Below are positions 38,453 to 47,756 of a stretch of 64,000 nt of DNA, piece after piece; position 1 is the stretch's first letter; every line of letters starts with the position of its first letter. The translations under genes were made by a program, and so were the position numbers. The notes below the pieces were generated by a model, which was not told where the DNA came from, ran no database searches, and saw only the letters and a program-made list of their open reading frames with translations. The DNA is from Streptomyces huasconensis. Lineage in GTDB: Bacteria; Actinomycetota; Actinomycetes; Streptomycetales; Streptomycetaceae. The stretch covers positions 1 through 64,000 of the forward strand of contig RBWT01000012.1 in the NCBI GenBank assembly GCA_004010275.1. The letters run 5' to 3'.

Positions 38453-39103
38453 GTGGACGTACCGGCACTGCACGCCCTGTCCCACAACCGGCGAGCCGAT
38501 GTCAGAGCGGCGGTCTGCGCCGTGGAGACCGCCATGCTGCCCGTGCCGTCCACCCACTACCGCGCCCTCGCGGAAACCCCGCTGCGCATGGTGGTGGAAC
38601 AGATCCTGGCCGCATCCGGACGCACCCTGCTCGCGGTCGGCGGCGGCTACCTCAGCGGCTACAGCGACGAGATCAGACACCGTCTCGCGCACGAAGGAAT
38701 CGGGGTCCTGCCGCGCGAGGACCGCGCCGTCCTCACCCTGATCCTGCTGTTCAGCGTCGCCGTTCCCCGAGCGTCCGGCACCACCCTGCCCGAGCAGCTG
38801 TGGACCCAGGGCGAGCCCGTGCCTCGGGAACAGCTCAAGGGCTGCCAGGTGTCCGACGTCGTCCTCACCGGCGCGCTGCAGCGCCTCACCGATGCCGACC
38901 TGGTCCGCCGCACCAGGACGGGCTACGCACTGGGTCACCAGTTCCTGCGGCTGACGCCGGCATTGGGCGCCGAACTGTTCGAGCAGCTGATCCTGCTCGC
39001 CGATCCCGACAGCGCTCTCGCCGAATCCATCCGCCGGCGCCGCGCCCGCCCCACCGTGCCGACGGCCCCTGCTCCCGACCACGAGGTGCACGACACACCA
39101 TGA
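38453..39103 (+). CDS. jetB: Second small Wadjet-type subunit, JetB / MksE-like KITE
   Basis: A 216-residue protein from GTG 38453. The middle has ILAASGRTLLAVGGGYLSGY; the C-terminal winged helix is SDVVLTGALQRLTDADLVRR then TRTGYALGHQFLRLTPALGA. This two-winged-helix arrangement fits KITE proteins (JetB, MukE, MksE), which bind the kleisin. Its stop overlaps the SMC start by ATGA, so the two are made in fixed ratio. Confidence 0.65.
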   Translation: MDVPALHALSHNRRADVRAAVCAVETAMLPVPSTHYRALAETPLRMVVEQILAASGRTLLAVGGGYLSGYSDEIRHRLAHEGIGVLPREDRAVLTLILLFSVAVPRASGTTLPEQLWTQGEPVPREQLKGCQVSDVVLTGALQRLTDADLVRRTRTGYALGHQFLRLTPALGAELFEQLILLADPDSALAESIRRRRARPTVPTAPAPDHEVHDTP

Positions 39104-42100
39104 CCAGCCCGCCCACCTCCGACCCGTCCCGGGGCATCGTTGGCGACCGCCAGCTCATCGCCGTCCAAGCCTTCGACATCGCACGGCTCACGGCACACGC
39201 CGTCCCGATCGTCCCGGAGACCTTCATCGCCGTCTCCGGCCTCGGCCCCAAAGACGACTCCAACGGCTCCGGCAAGACCAGCTTCCTCATCGCCGTCTCC
39301 TTGCTGCTCGCCGACCCGCAATGGCGCCTGGAGACCAACGGCGGCCGGCACGCCAGTGGCATCCTGTTCCGCCCCGACGCAGCCGGCGTCGACCAGGCCC
39401 ACCAGGCGTCCCCGGTCACCCACGGCTACATCGTCGGCGTCTTCGCCCACCCGGACGATCCCACCACCAGCTCCGTGACCGTCTGGGTCCGCATCGCGAC
39501 CACCACCCCATACCTGCAGGCCAATTGGACCGAAGGCCTCCACGTCGCCGACGCCCCCACCGACCACGAGCGCAGCATCCAGGCCGACACCCTGTGGCGC
39601 GAGCTGGGCACACGCCAGCTCCTCTCCGCCCGCGCCATGGCCGAGAAGCTCTACGGCACCGCCCCCCGCTGCCTCACCTACCTCGACACCGCCCTGCGCC
39701 CACCCGTTCCCTCCCTGCTCAGCCAGCAACTGACCGAGATGGAGCCCCACGACATCGGCCGGTCCCTGATCGCCCTGTCGGGCATGACCCCCCTGCTGGA
39801 GGAAGAAGACGGCCTGCGCGGCCAGGCCCTGCAGCACCAGATCAGCCTCGAGAAGGCCCAGGCCGACCACGCACAGGCGCTCCTCGCCGAGGAACAGGTG
39901 ATGAGCGGCGTGCGCGCCCGCGAGGCCGCCCGCCTCTCCCTCCAGCGCGGCCACGAAGCCTGGCGCCGCTACCTCGCCGCCTCCTACCGCGACGCCCACC
40001 ACAGCGACCAGCGGGTCGCCGCACGCATGGACGACGAAAGGCAGGCCGCCGAGACAGCCGAAGCCCTGGTGCGGGCAGCCGAAGACCACGTGAACTCGCT
40101 CGGGTCCGCCGAAGAACTCGCCGCCCAGAAAGGCAAAGCCCACCAAGCCTGGTCCGACGCCCAACAGTTTGTCGGTGAACTGTCCAAGAAGGCCACGGAG
40201 TTGACCACGCGGCAGGCGATGCTGCGGGCTCGGCGGATCACCCTGCTGCCCCAGGCGCAGGGCTGGGACGGCAGCGACTGCACCACCGCGGCCGCCCGCC
40301 TGGAGCAACGCCAACGCGAGCACACCAAAGCAGAGCTGCAACGTGGCGAGGCCGAAGACACCGTCACCCGCGCCCGCGCCCACCTTCGCAACGTCGAACA
40401 GGGCCGCAGCGGTCAAGCCGGCCGCGCCATCGACCTGCTGAGCGAACACCGCATCCGCGCGCACGGCCTGCTCGACCAGCTCAACGTGGACGAAGCCGCC
40501 CGCCCGGCGTGGGAGCCGCGTCTGGCCCCCTGGCAGGACGCGATCGTCGTCGAACCCGAGCACGAAGACACAGCCCGCCGTCTGCTGCATGCCGCCCTGC
40601 CCGGCGCACAGATCGTCGCGTCCGACGTGCGGCAGCAGCCCCTGCCAGAGGGCATTCACAGCACCCTGAACGTGGCACACTTCCTCGCCACCCTTCAACA
40701 GCGCCTGACTCCTTTGTCCGACGGCTTGGCCGTCCGTGACCAGGAGATGGCACTGACCGTCGCGGGCGGCTTTCCCACCGCGCTGGCCGGACGCGAAGCC
40801 CGGCTCCAACAAGCGCGCGCCGACCTCACAGCCGCCGAGGAAGCCTTCACCAAGGCCACCGAAGCCGTGACCGTCGCCACCGCTGCCCTCACCCTGGCCC
40901 AGACCCAGCACGCAGCCGCCCAGGCGGCCGAAGAACTCGCCCGCCTGGACACCCAGGAGAACGACCTCCAGACCAAGATCGACGATCTCGCCGGCCGTGC
41001 CACCAAAGCCGCGCGCGACGAACAAGAACTCCAGCAGACCTGGCAGGAGGCCGTGGCCGGGCACGCCGCCCACGAACAACTCCTCACCAACGCAAAACTC
41101 ACCCTGGAAGGGGCCAGCAAGGCGCTCAAGGAACGCCACCGCAACCTGGCGGACCTTGAGCGCCAGTGCGATCAGGTCGCGGCATCCCGGTGGCAGCAGC
41201 AGTGGGGCGCACCCCTCGAAGACGCCGTACGCCTCCTGGACCAGGCACCGGACCAGACCCGTTCATCCCGGCCTACGGCCCTGCGACGGCAGGCAGAGGA
41301 CGGACTGCGCCGGGCCTACGAGCACTACGGCCTCGACGGCACCCCCGGCGCGGACGTCGGCCAAGACCTCCGCGCCGGCGAGGAAATGATGCAGTCCTTC
41401 GCCGACACCGATCCCGTTGGCCTTCCCACCCTCACCTTCGCCGACGTGGCAGCCCCGCTCGAGAACCGCCTCGCCGGCCACCGGGACCAGGACGAGGTCG
41501 CCGCCGCGCGCATCACCCACGACCAGCACGCCCGGGAGCAGGCGATCGCGGAACTCACCAACGGGGTCGCCACCAGCGCCCGCAACCTGGAAACCCTCCA
41601 GGACATGATCGAAAAGCACCTCGACGGTCTCTTCGCCCAGATCAGCGCCGCCTTCAACGACCTCGACCTGCGCAGCGACGGCCACGGGGCCAAACTTGAG
41701 CACCTCAGCGTCCGCCCCCAGGGACCCGGCGACTGGCAGTGGCAGGTCACCCCACGATGGAAACGCTCCCGCAGCGGCGGATACGTCTCCTACCGAGAAA
41801 ACGCCAACAGCGCCCAGGTCAAGGTGCACGCCATCCTGCTCGTCCTCGCGGCGCTCCTGGCCGACTCTCACACCCAGGGCAGGGTCCTGATCCTGGACGA
41901 ACTCGGCAACAGCCTCGGGGAAGTCAACCGCAAGGACATGCTCGCTGCCCTACGCGACGTCGCACGCGACCAGCACCTGACCATCCTCGGCACCTGCCAG
42001 GACAGCGTCCTCGCCGACGCCGCCGACGTCTGTGGGGAACTGCTGTGGTTCGTCCACGCATCAGCAGCCGACATCATCAACCAGCCCACCAGCGCATGGG

Positions 42101-42171
42101 CCTTCGACAGCAATGGTGCCCGAACCCAACTCACCGAAGACTGGATCACCGCAGGACGCGCCCATGCCTGA
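39100..42171 (+). CDS. jetC: Wadjet JetC / MksB-like SMC ATPase
   Basis: A 1023-residue protein from ATG 39100. The N-terminal half-head has Walker A at about residues 47-60 (GLGPKDDSNGSGKT). Long heptad coiled coils flank a hinge-like block near residues 455-560. The C-terminal half-head has the signature-like SAQVKVHAILLVLAALL and Walker B GRVLILDELGNSLGEV. It is the DNA-translocating motor of the complex, which captures and extrudes circular plasmid DNA for cleavage by the Toprim subunit. The GPKDDSNGSGKT P-loop has an asparagine-rich form seen in MukB-like ATPases. It overlaps genes on both sides. Confidence 0.82.
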   Translation: MTSPPTSDPSRGIVGDRQLIAVQAFDIARLTAHAVPIVPETFIAVSGLGPKDDSNGSGKTSFLIAVSLLLADPQWRLETNGGRHASGILFRPDAAGVDQAHQASPVTHGYIVGVFAHPDDPTTSSVTVWVRIATTTPYLQANWTEGLHVADAPTDHERSIQADTLWRELGTRQLLSARAMAEKLYGTAPRCLTYLDTALRPPVPSLLSQQLTEMEPHDIGRSLIALSGMTPLLEEEDGLRGQALQHQISLEKAQADHAQALLAEEQVMSGVRAREAARLSLQRGHEAWRRYLAASYRDAHHSDQRVAARMDDERQAAETAEALVRAAEDHVNSLGSAEELAAQKGKAHQAWSDAQQFVGELSKKATELTTRQAMLRARRITLLPQAQGWDGSDCTTAAARLEQRQREHTKAELQRGEAEDTVTRARAHLRNVEQGRSGQAGRAIDLLSEHRIRAHGLLDQLNVDEAARPAWEPRLAPWQDAIVVEPEHEDTARRLLHAALPGAQIVASDVRQQPLPEGIHSTLNVAHFLATLQQRLTPLSDGLAVRDQEMALTVAGGFPTALAGREARLQQARADLTAAEEAFTKATEAVTVATAALTLAQTQHAAAQAAEELARLDTQENDLQTKIDDLAGRATKAARDEQELQQTWQEAVAGHAAHEQLLTNAKLTLEGASKALKERHRNLADLERQCDQVAASRWQQQWGAPLEDAVRLLDQAPDQTRSSRPTALRRQAEDGLRRAYEHYGLDGTPGADVGQDLRAGEEMMQSFADTDPVGLPTLTFADVAAPLENRLAGHRDQDEVAAARITHDQHAREQAIAELTNGVATSARNLETLQDMIEKHLDGLFAQISAAFNDLDLRSDGHGAKLEHLSVRPQGPGDWQWQVTPRWKRSRSGGYVSYRENANSAQVKVHAILLVLAALLADSHTQGRVLILDELGNSLGEVNRKDMLAALRDVARDQHLTILGTCQDSVLADAADVCGELLWFVHASAADIINQPTSAWAFDSNGARTQLTEDWITAGRAHA

Positions 42172-43582
42172 CCTCACTCCCCGACCTCCTCTCCTCATCG
42201 GCGAGGCACACGGCCGCGAGACCGTTCCCCTGCGCAACCTGCCGCCAGGCATCACAGCCGTCACACTGCCGCGGATCACCAAGGACAGCGACGACACCAT
42301 CCACGTGCGCGTCCCCCGAGACCGCCGACGACGCGTCAGCCCCCGGCAGGTCGACCTTGTCGCCGACCACCCCGTCAGCCCCTACGACCCGCCACCCACC
42401 CTGACTACCCGACAACTGATCAAAGTCCTGCAGACCAAGACCGCCAAACGCTGGCCCACCATCCAGGCCGACCTCGGCGACAACGCCTGGCAGATCGTGG
42501 CCGACCTCATCCGCTGTGGCGCCGTCATCCTGCGCTGCGACGTCGTCAAGGCCACCGGCTACAGTCCGCGCTCATGGACCCTGACCCGGTCATGGGCCGA
42601 ACTCGCCGAGGACAAACTCGCCGAACTCCAGGGCCGCCAGCATCCTGAGGACCTGCACCGCGAGCTCCTCGACATCATGTCCGGCATCCCTGAGCTCGCC
42701 CATGAGCACGCTCTGCTGGCCACGACGCCGCCCGGCCGGGTCCTGAAGATCCCCGAAGGCACCGCCACCAGGGCCGAGGACTGGCGCGTATACGAGATCG
42801 CTATCCGGGCCGCCGGCGTCTGGTGGCCCGCTCAAGGCGCACCGCGCAAGATCACCGCGAAGGAGCTCGCCGGACGCAGCCTGCGCGACACCAAGAGCGC
42901 CTGGACCCCCGCCCGGCAGCAGGCCTTCTCCAACCTGATCGGCATCCCCTTCGATCAGGCCGTCGACAAGGCCGACACCGAACTACGCATCCGCGGCCCC
43001 CTGCAGTGGCGCGTCGGTACCGTTATCGCCGACGCGGCAGCCTGCCGCCCCTGGCTCGCGCTTCCGGCCCGCGGTGTCCGTGCCCTCGGCATGATCTCCT
43101 GCGACGCCCGAGGCGTCTTCCTGGTCGAGAACGAGGACACCTTCGAACAGGTCTGCAAGATCCCGGAGATCGCCGACACCTGGCTGTGCATCTGGGGCAA
43201 GGGCTATGCGACCGACGGCCTGGCCGAATTCCTCCGCGGCCTCGACGGCTTGCCCCTCGCGGCATGGGGCGACCTCGACGCCCACGGCATCCGCATCATC
43301 GGCAACCTCGCCGACCGCATCGGGCGGCCCGTCACACCCGTCGCGATGACCGTCGACCTCTACCGGGGCGGCACCAAGTACCGCCAGGAGCCCACGAAAC
43401 TGAAGGAGAACCGCAAGCTCGCCGCCCAGCTGGCGTGCGACGGCATCGAGGCCCTGCGCGACCTGGCCGAAGAGATCGCCCGGACCGACGGGCACGGCTG
43501 CGAACAGGAGACGCTCTACGACGAAGTCCTCCCCGCACTCCCCGGTCTGCTAAAAGCCGTGCACGTGTCCGGCAGCTCCTGA
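42164..43582 (+). CDS. jetD: Wadjet JetD / MksG Toprim nuclease
   Basis: A 472-residue protein starting at an ATG inside the last codons of the SMC gene. The N-terminal DUF3322-like region leads to the Toprim (DUF2220-type) domain: the metal-binding glutamate is in VFLVENEDTFEQV, and the aspartate pair is in LAAWGDLDAHGIRII. An adjacent TWLCIWGKGYATDGLAEFL matches the family. It is the topoisomerase-VI-like subunit that cleaves plasmids in Wadjet. It ends the operon without an obvious terminator. Confidence 0.82.
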   Translation: MPDLTPRPPLLIGEAHGRETVPLRNLPPGITAVTLPRITKDSDDTIHVRVPRDRRRRVSPRQVDLVADHPVSPYDPPPTLTTRQLIKVLQTKTAKRWPTIQADLGDNAWQIVADLIRCGAVILRCDVVKATGYSPRSWTLTRSWAELAEDKLAELQGRQHPEDLHRELLDIMSGIPELAHEHALLATTPPGRVLKIPEGTATRAEDWRVYEIAIRAAGVWWPAQGAPRKITAKELAGRSLRDTKSAWTPARQQAFSNLIGIPFDQAVDKADTELRIRGPLQWRVGTVIADAAACRPWLALPARGVRALGMISCDARGVFLVENEDTFEQVCKIPEIADTWLCIWGKGYATDGLAEFLRGLDGLPLAAWGDLDAHGIRIIGNLADRIGRPVTPVAMTVDLYRGGTKYRQEPTKLKENRKLAAQLACDGIEALRDLAEEIARTDGHGCEQETLYDEVLPALPGLLKAVHVSGSS

Positions 43583-43732
43583 CCTCCCAGAAGCGGGCAG
43601 CGGCCAGCAGGTCGGTTCGGGCCGGGCGGGTCCGGCTCCAGCCTTCCTGCTCCAGCCGGTGGCCTGCTGCGAACACGGCATCAACACCCTGCCGCGTCTT
43701 TGGCGCAGGGCGAGTGCCTCGCTGCCCACGGC

Positions 43733-44842
43733 TCAAGGGACGAGGATGCCAGCGAGCAGGGACAAGTCGAGCTGAGGCAGACGTCCGGCGTGCGCGCGCA
43801 GATGCCGGGCTTCGGCCAGCATGACAGGGAAGAACACGCTCTCCCTGGGCGAGCAGGCCATCAGACGGTGGTGGGCGCGGGCCCCGGCCAGCAGCGGGCG
43901 TGCCCAGGCAGGCACGGCATGCAAAGGGCAGTGCCGATGGCCCACCCCGTGGAGCTTGATGACGCAGACGTCGCCGGAGATGTCGAGGTCGCGGGTGAAG
44001 CGCAGGCTGCCCAGACCGGCCCGTGTGAAGGCCAGTACGCTTAGAGCTCCGGCGATGAGCGGGTGCGCGAGAGCGGCCAGAGCGGTGGCCTCCTCGGACG
44101 CGATCTCGAGGGCAGGGGCGGCCTGGTCCAGCTGCGCCGTGGCCAACGCACCGGCGCAAGGGTGAGCCCGCCGCCCGGGCCTCGTCGACGCGGCCCTGGT
44201 CCCGCGCGGCTGCGGGGTGGGTGACTGCCCCGTAGCCGTCGCCGCCGCTCCCGTGATCGCCGGGGGAGCGGGAGGGAAGGAGGGGCGCGCGGGTATCGGT
44301 CCCGGCTCGGCGAGGAGCGCCTTGAACTGGGTCCGGCCGCTGATGCGGCGCTCCACGCGGGCCAGCGCCGGCGGCAGTCCGCGCGGGGCCTTCTGCCACA
44401 GCAGCGTCAGCTGAGCCCCCGTCGACTCGCGCCAGGCGAGCAGTTGGTCGATGCGCCGAATGGTCAGCAGATGGGCCCGGGGGACCACAACGTGCCGCAC
44501 CCCCATTGCGACGCCCCAGGCAGCCGCGGCGAGCCAGGCCGCGCCCACGGAGTCCAGCCACACATCGGGGGAGTCGGGCCCGGGGGCCAGCCGCTTGCCC
44601 AGCGCATACAGCATGTCGTGCGCCAGCGCGGCCGGACTTGCGCTGGCCGGCGTCGGCTGCACGGTGATGCGGCCTTCCCCGGGACGGTGGGCCTGCAGCG
44701 CCGCCCGCGTGTAGAACAGGTCATCCCGCTCGTCCATCACGATCGTCACGTCGCTGTACGCCACTGCCACAACCCTCTCCTGGCCGCGCGCCGCCACACC
44801 GCCCCGGACCAGCCAGGCGCCAGGCCGGTCCGTACGGCGCAC
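43733..44842 (-). CDS. Third protein of the transposition module, degenerate AAA-like
   Basis: A 369-residue protein from GTG 44842. Residues about 35-185 follow the layout of an AAA+ fold without the P-loop: ALAHDMLYALGKRLAPGPDS (helix), DVWLDSVGAAWLAAAAWGVA, MGVRHVVVPRAHLLTIRRID (position of Walker B) and STGAQLTLLWQ (sensor-1 strand). A proline/alanine-rich linker and a helical C-terminus follow. It may be a regulatory or target-choosing partner of the ATPase and transposase, analogous to TniQ in role, but no TniQ zinc motifs are seen. It is 53 bases downstream of the ATPase. Confidence 0.55.
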   Translation of the reverse strand: MRRTDRPGAWLVRGGVAARGQERVVAVAYSDVTIVMDERDDLFYTRAALQAHRPGEGRITVQPTPASASPAALAHDMLYALGKRLAPGPDSPDVWLDSVGAAWLAAAAWGVAMGVRHVVVPRAHLLTIRRIDQLLAWRESTGAQLTLLWQKAPRGLPPALARVERRISGRTQFKALLAEPGPIPARPSFPPAPPAITGAAATATGQSPTPQPRGTRAASTRPGRRAHPCAGALATAQLDQAAPALEIASEEATALAALAHPLIAGALSVLAFTRAGLGSLRFTRDLDISGDVCVIKLHGVGHRHCPLHAVPAWARPLLAGARAHHRLMACSPRESVFFPVMLAEARHLRAHAGRLPQLDLSLLAGILVP

Positions 44843-44894
44843 GGTTGCCTGCGGCGCCCGGGCTTGCCGGGCCGCCGCGCCTGCGTGGGCGTTG

Positions 44895-45667
44895 CTACAT
44901 GCCGCCGAGCTTGCTGTACACCCAGTTGACGAGGTCCTGCTTGACCTCGGTCAGCCCCTTCTTTTTCATGCCGTTGAGCATGTGCTTGGTGATGGTGGCC
45001 CAGTTGCGGAAGTTGCCGTGGCCGCGGCCCGGTCGATGTTGCGGATCATCTGCGGGTCCACCCCGGTCCACAGGGGGTGGAACGCCGGCAGTGTGCCGAC
45101 GACTTCGGCCTCGGGCATGCGCGTGAACTTCTGCCAGATGAAGATCCGTGACGCCAGCATCGGTTCACGCTTGAGGACCTTGTAGCAGCCATCGCCGCCG
45201 GCGAAGATCACCGCGATGTCGGTGTTGCGGTCGTCCCACAGGTGGCGCCAGTACTCGAACGAACTGCGGCCCATCCACTGGGCCTCGTCGCACACCAGCA
45301 CCCGGAACGTCTGCGACAGCGTCTCCTTCAGGAGCGTGTCGAATTCGATCGGCCGGGTCGGCGGTTCCCCGGGCAGCCCCAGGGCGTGAAACAGTCCGTG
45401 GCGGATGTCGCGGGGGGTCGGCCCCGAGCGCAGCTCCAGGCGGTAGGTGTTGTCGGGGGCGATCTTGCGCAGCGCCGAGTTCACCGACATCGTCTTGCCG
45501 TATCCGGCCGCTCCGTAGGCGACCATCATGGCCTTGGCATCGATCGTCGCCTGGACGTCGTCCAGGGTCGTCATGAGCGCGTCGGTGGCCACCAGGTGCG
45601 CATCGAGGCGGTGGAAGTGGTCCTCGTCCTCTGCGGGCAGCCTGCCGTAGTCCATGTCACCGCTCAC
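44895..45667 (-). pseudogene. Transposon helper AAA ATPase (TniB/MuB-like), C-terminal frameshift
   Basis: ATG 45667 overlaps the transposase stop. Walker A is VAYGAAGYGKTMSVNSAL (residues about 49-66), Walker B is FRVLVCDEAQWMG, and sensor 1 is DIAVIFAGGDG. This is the ATP-dependent target-binding helper of a DDE transposase. Near 45025 a base is missing in GGGCCGCGGCC: the correct frame continues GHGNFRNWATITKHMLNGMK, then KKGLTEVKQDLVNWVYSKLG to TAG 44897-44895. As written the protein ends early at 44966. It may be a recent mutation, sequencing error or recoding. Confidence 0.75.
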
Positions 45668-47259
45668 GCGTTCTCCTCAGGGGTGTCGTCCTCCGGCTCG
45701 TCCGCGGCCGGTGGGATCGGGCGGGCCCAGCCGTCCGGGACGGGCTGGTGCGGGATGTAGCCGGGATCGGCCCGCCGCAGGTCCGTGGCAGCCGAGTCGG
45801 CAAGTTCTGCCTCGGCCTCCGCCTCGGTCAGCGCACCCAGACGCTCGGGCGGGGCGGCGGTGGTGACGGCCTCGAAGCGCTCGCGGCGCAGCCGTGCCGC
45901 GGCCTTCATGTCCGCGCGAAGCCGCCGCGCCTTCGCGGTGCGGGCGCTGCGGACCTTACGGACCTGCTCCTCGCTGGCCGCCTCGGCCAGTACGGCGCTG
46001 CCCAGGTGTACGCCGTCCAGGCCGAAGACCTCGATGGTCAGGTCGTGGTGGGGCAGGTGGCGCACCGCGACACGGACACCGGCCTGGCCGACCATCCAGG
46101 GGGCGATGTAGTGGCGGTTGCGCCACCGCACGCCCTGCGTGGTGATGGTGCGGGTGCGGCCGTCGTCCTCGAGCCCGAAATGGGCCAGCTGTTCGGCGGG
46201 AACGTCATGCAGGGGAGTGGGATCGCACGACCACGCCTGCATCGGGGTACGGCCGCCCAGCGCCCTGGGCTGGTGCTCGGTGTTCCACCAGTGCACCCAC
46301 TTCAGCAGCAGTTCCACGAACGCCTCGAAGGAGAGCGCGGGCTCGTCCGGATCCGCGGTACGCCCGCCGGTGAGCGTCTGCCGGTGCACGTAGCGCGGCA
46401 TGGAGACGAACAGCATGTCCTCGACCGCGCCGTTGAGCGCTTCGATGGTGCCCTTCAGATGCGGGCTGTAGGCGGGAAGATCGACGACGGGCACGGCGAA
46501 GGCGCCCAGGGCCGAGGCCACGGTGGCACACAGGAACTCCTTGCCGCGGTCCACCCGGATCAGGCCCGGCAGGCCGCCGGCCGGCCCGAAGGGCTCGGTA
46601 CGGTCCAGGGCCATCCGCAGGGCCGCCAGCACCGCATCCGCGCTGGGTGCATGGGGCGTCACAGCCACCCCCGTGATGACTTTGGTGTGGCAGTCGATGA
46701 ACCAGGTCACCCAGGGCTGCACGAGCTGGTCCTCGAGCAGCACCCGCACGGGCACACACTTGTGGTCGCCCTCCCAGGCGGCGTTGCGGTGCGCGGGAGG
46801 ACGCTGTGCGAACACGTCGAAGGCCCGCCGGGCGGCCTCCCCCTTGGCGAGCCCGGCCCGCTCCCCGGGCGTCAGGTCCCGGCGCAGCGCCCGGTGGATC
46901 GTCGACAGTGACGGGGCCGCAGGCATGCGGGGATCGTCCAGGGCCCGCTGCTTGAGCTCGCGGTGGACGGCGGAGGCGTTGCCTCCCCACAGCACCAGCA
47001 GCCGCCGGATCTCGGGGGTGACGCTGAACCGTGTCCGGGATGCCGCGTCGACGTGGCCGGTGGCGCGCGCGGTGGCGACCCACCGCCACACCGCCCGCTC
47101 CGAGCGGCCCACGGCCGTGGCGACCAGCTTCACGTGTGCGCTGGTCAGCTCGCCGCTCTGGTCCAGCGACAGCAACCGCGGCAGCGCGGCCAGCCGCCCC
47201 GAGCGGGCGGTGAACACCGCTTTGCCGGCACCCTGCGTGCCGGCAGAAGAGTCATTCAT
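45664..47259 (-). CDS. DDE transposase (TniA/MuA-like)
   Basis: A 531-residue protein; ATG 47259 follows TAAGGAG. Residues 30-150 carry two helix-turn-helix domains (ATAVGRSERAVWRWVATARA; STIHRALRRDL). The rve catalytic core follows: first aspartate in EGDHKCVPVRVLL, second in IRVDRGKEFLCATV, and glutamate in HLKGTIEALNGAVEDML. A Mu-type C-terminal beta-barrel and a basic tail complete it. All three catalytic residues are present, so it may be active. It forms an operon with the ATPase and the third gene. A relic of the same type lies at 18.5-20 kb. Terminal inverted repeats could not be defined by eye. Confidence 0.85.
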   Translation of the reverse strand: MNDSSAGTQGAGKAVFTARSGRLAALPRLLSLDQSGELTSAHVKLVATAVGRSERAVWRWVATARATGHVDAASRTRFSVTPEIRRLLVLWGGNASAVHRELKQRALDDPRMPAAPSLSTIHRALRRDLTPGERAGLAKGEAARRAFDVFAQRPPAHRNAAWEGDHKCVPVRVLLEDQLVQPWVTWFIDCHTKVITGVAVTPHAPSADAVLAALRMALDRTEPFGPAGGLPGLIRVDRGKEFLCATVASALGAFAVPVVDLPAYSPHLKGTIEALNGAVEDMLFVSMPRYVHRQTLTGGRTADPDEPALSFEAFVELLLKWVHWWNTEHQPRALGGRTPMQAWSCDPTPLHDVPAEQLAHFGLEDDGRTRTITTQGVRWRNRHYIAPWMVGQAGVRVAVRHLPHHDLTIEVFGLDGVHLGSAVLAEAASEEQVRKVRSARTAKARRLRADMKAAARLRRERFEAVTTAAPPERLGALTEAEAEAELADSAATDLRRADPGYIPHQPVPDGWARPIPPAADEPEDDTPEENA

Positions 47260-47756
47260 GCGGTCTGCTCCTTAAATGGATACGAAGCGCGGAAGGCCAC
47301 AAGTGCCGTGCTTCCGCAGGGCGTTGGCGGTGTCCGGGCAGGACGGTGCGGGCGGCCCCTGGGCCGTCGCCAGGGCTGTGAGGCGGCGTCATGCCAGGGG
47401 AGGCGGGCACGGCCCAGCCGTCAGCCAGCGCCGGGTGCGAGCATCAGCACCTTCGCCAGGAAGGGGGGCGTGTTCCTCACAGCCCGGCTGCCCGAGGAGC
47501 ACTCGTGCGCCGGGATACCGGGGAGGACCCGGCCCGGCCGCCCTGCTGCGGCGCCGTCGGGTGGACGGCTGCGGTCGGCGCTGAGCCAGTTCTTGTCAGC
47601 GCCGGCCGCAGGCATGCAGGGGCGCCCTGTGATGCGCCGGGAAGGAAGTACCGGGCCTGCCGGTCACCGCAACGCGGAGCCACCGGCGCCCGAAGAGGCT
47701 GTTCGGGGACTGGGAGATGGGCTCCTCGGCGACTGTGGTGGCCGGTTTGGTACTGC
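47260..47756. other. Gap, probably transposon right end
   Basis: About 500 bases between the transposase start and the SbcC stop. No gene is supported. The end of the transposition module should lie here, but I could not find matching inverted repeats with 43583-43732. Confidence 0.35.

Noticed and set aside
38935-41139. 734-codon minus-strand open frame
   Set aside because: Antisense of the SMC gene; Gly/Val/Leu-rich artefact of high GC content.
43583-43732. Search for transposon terminal inverted repeats against 47260-47756
   Set aside because: No convincing match was visible by eye, so none is reported.
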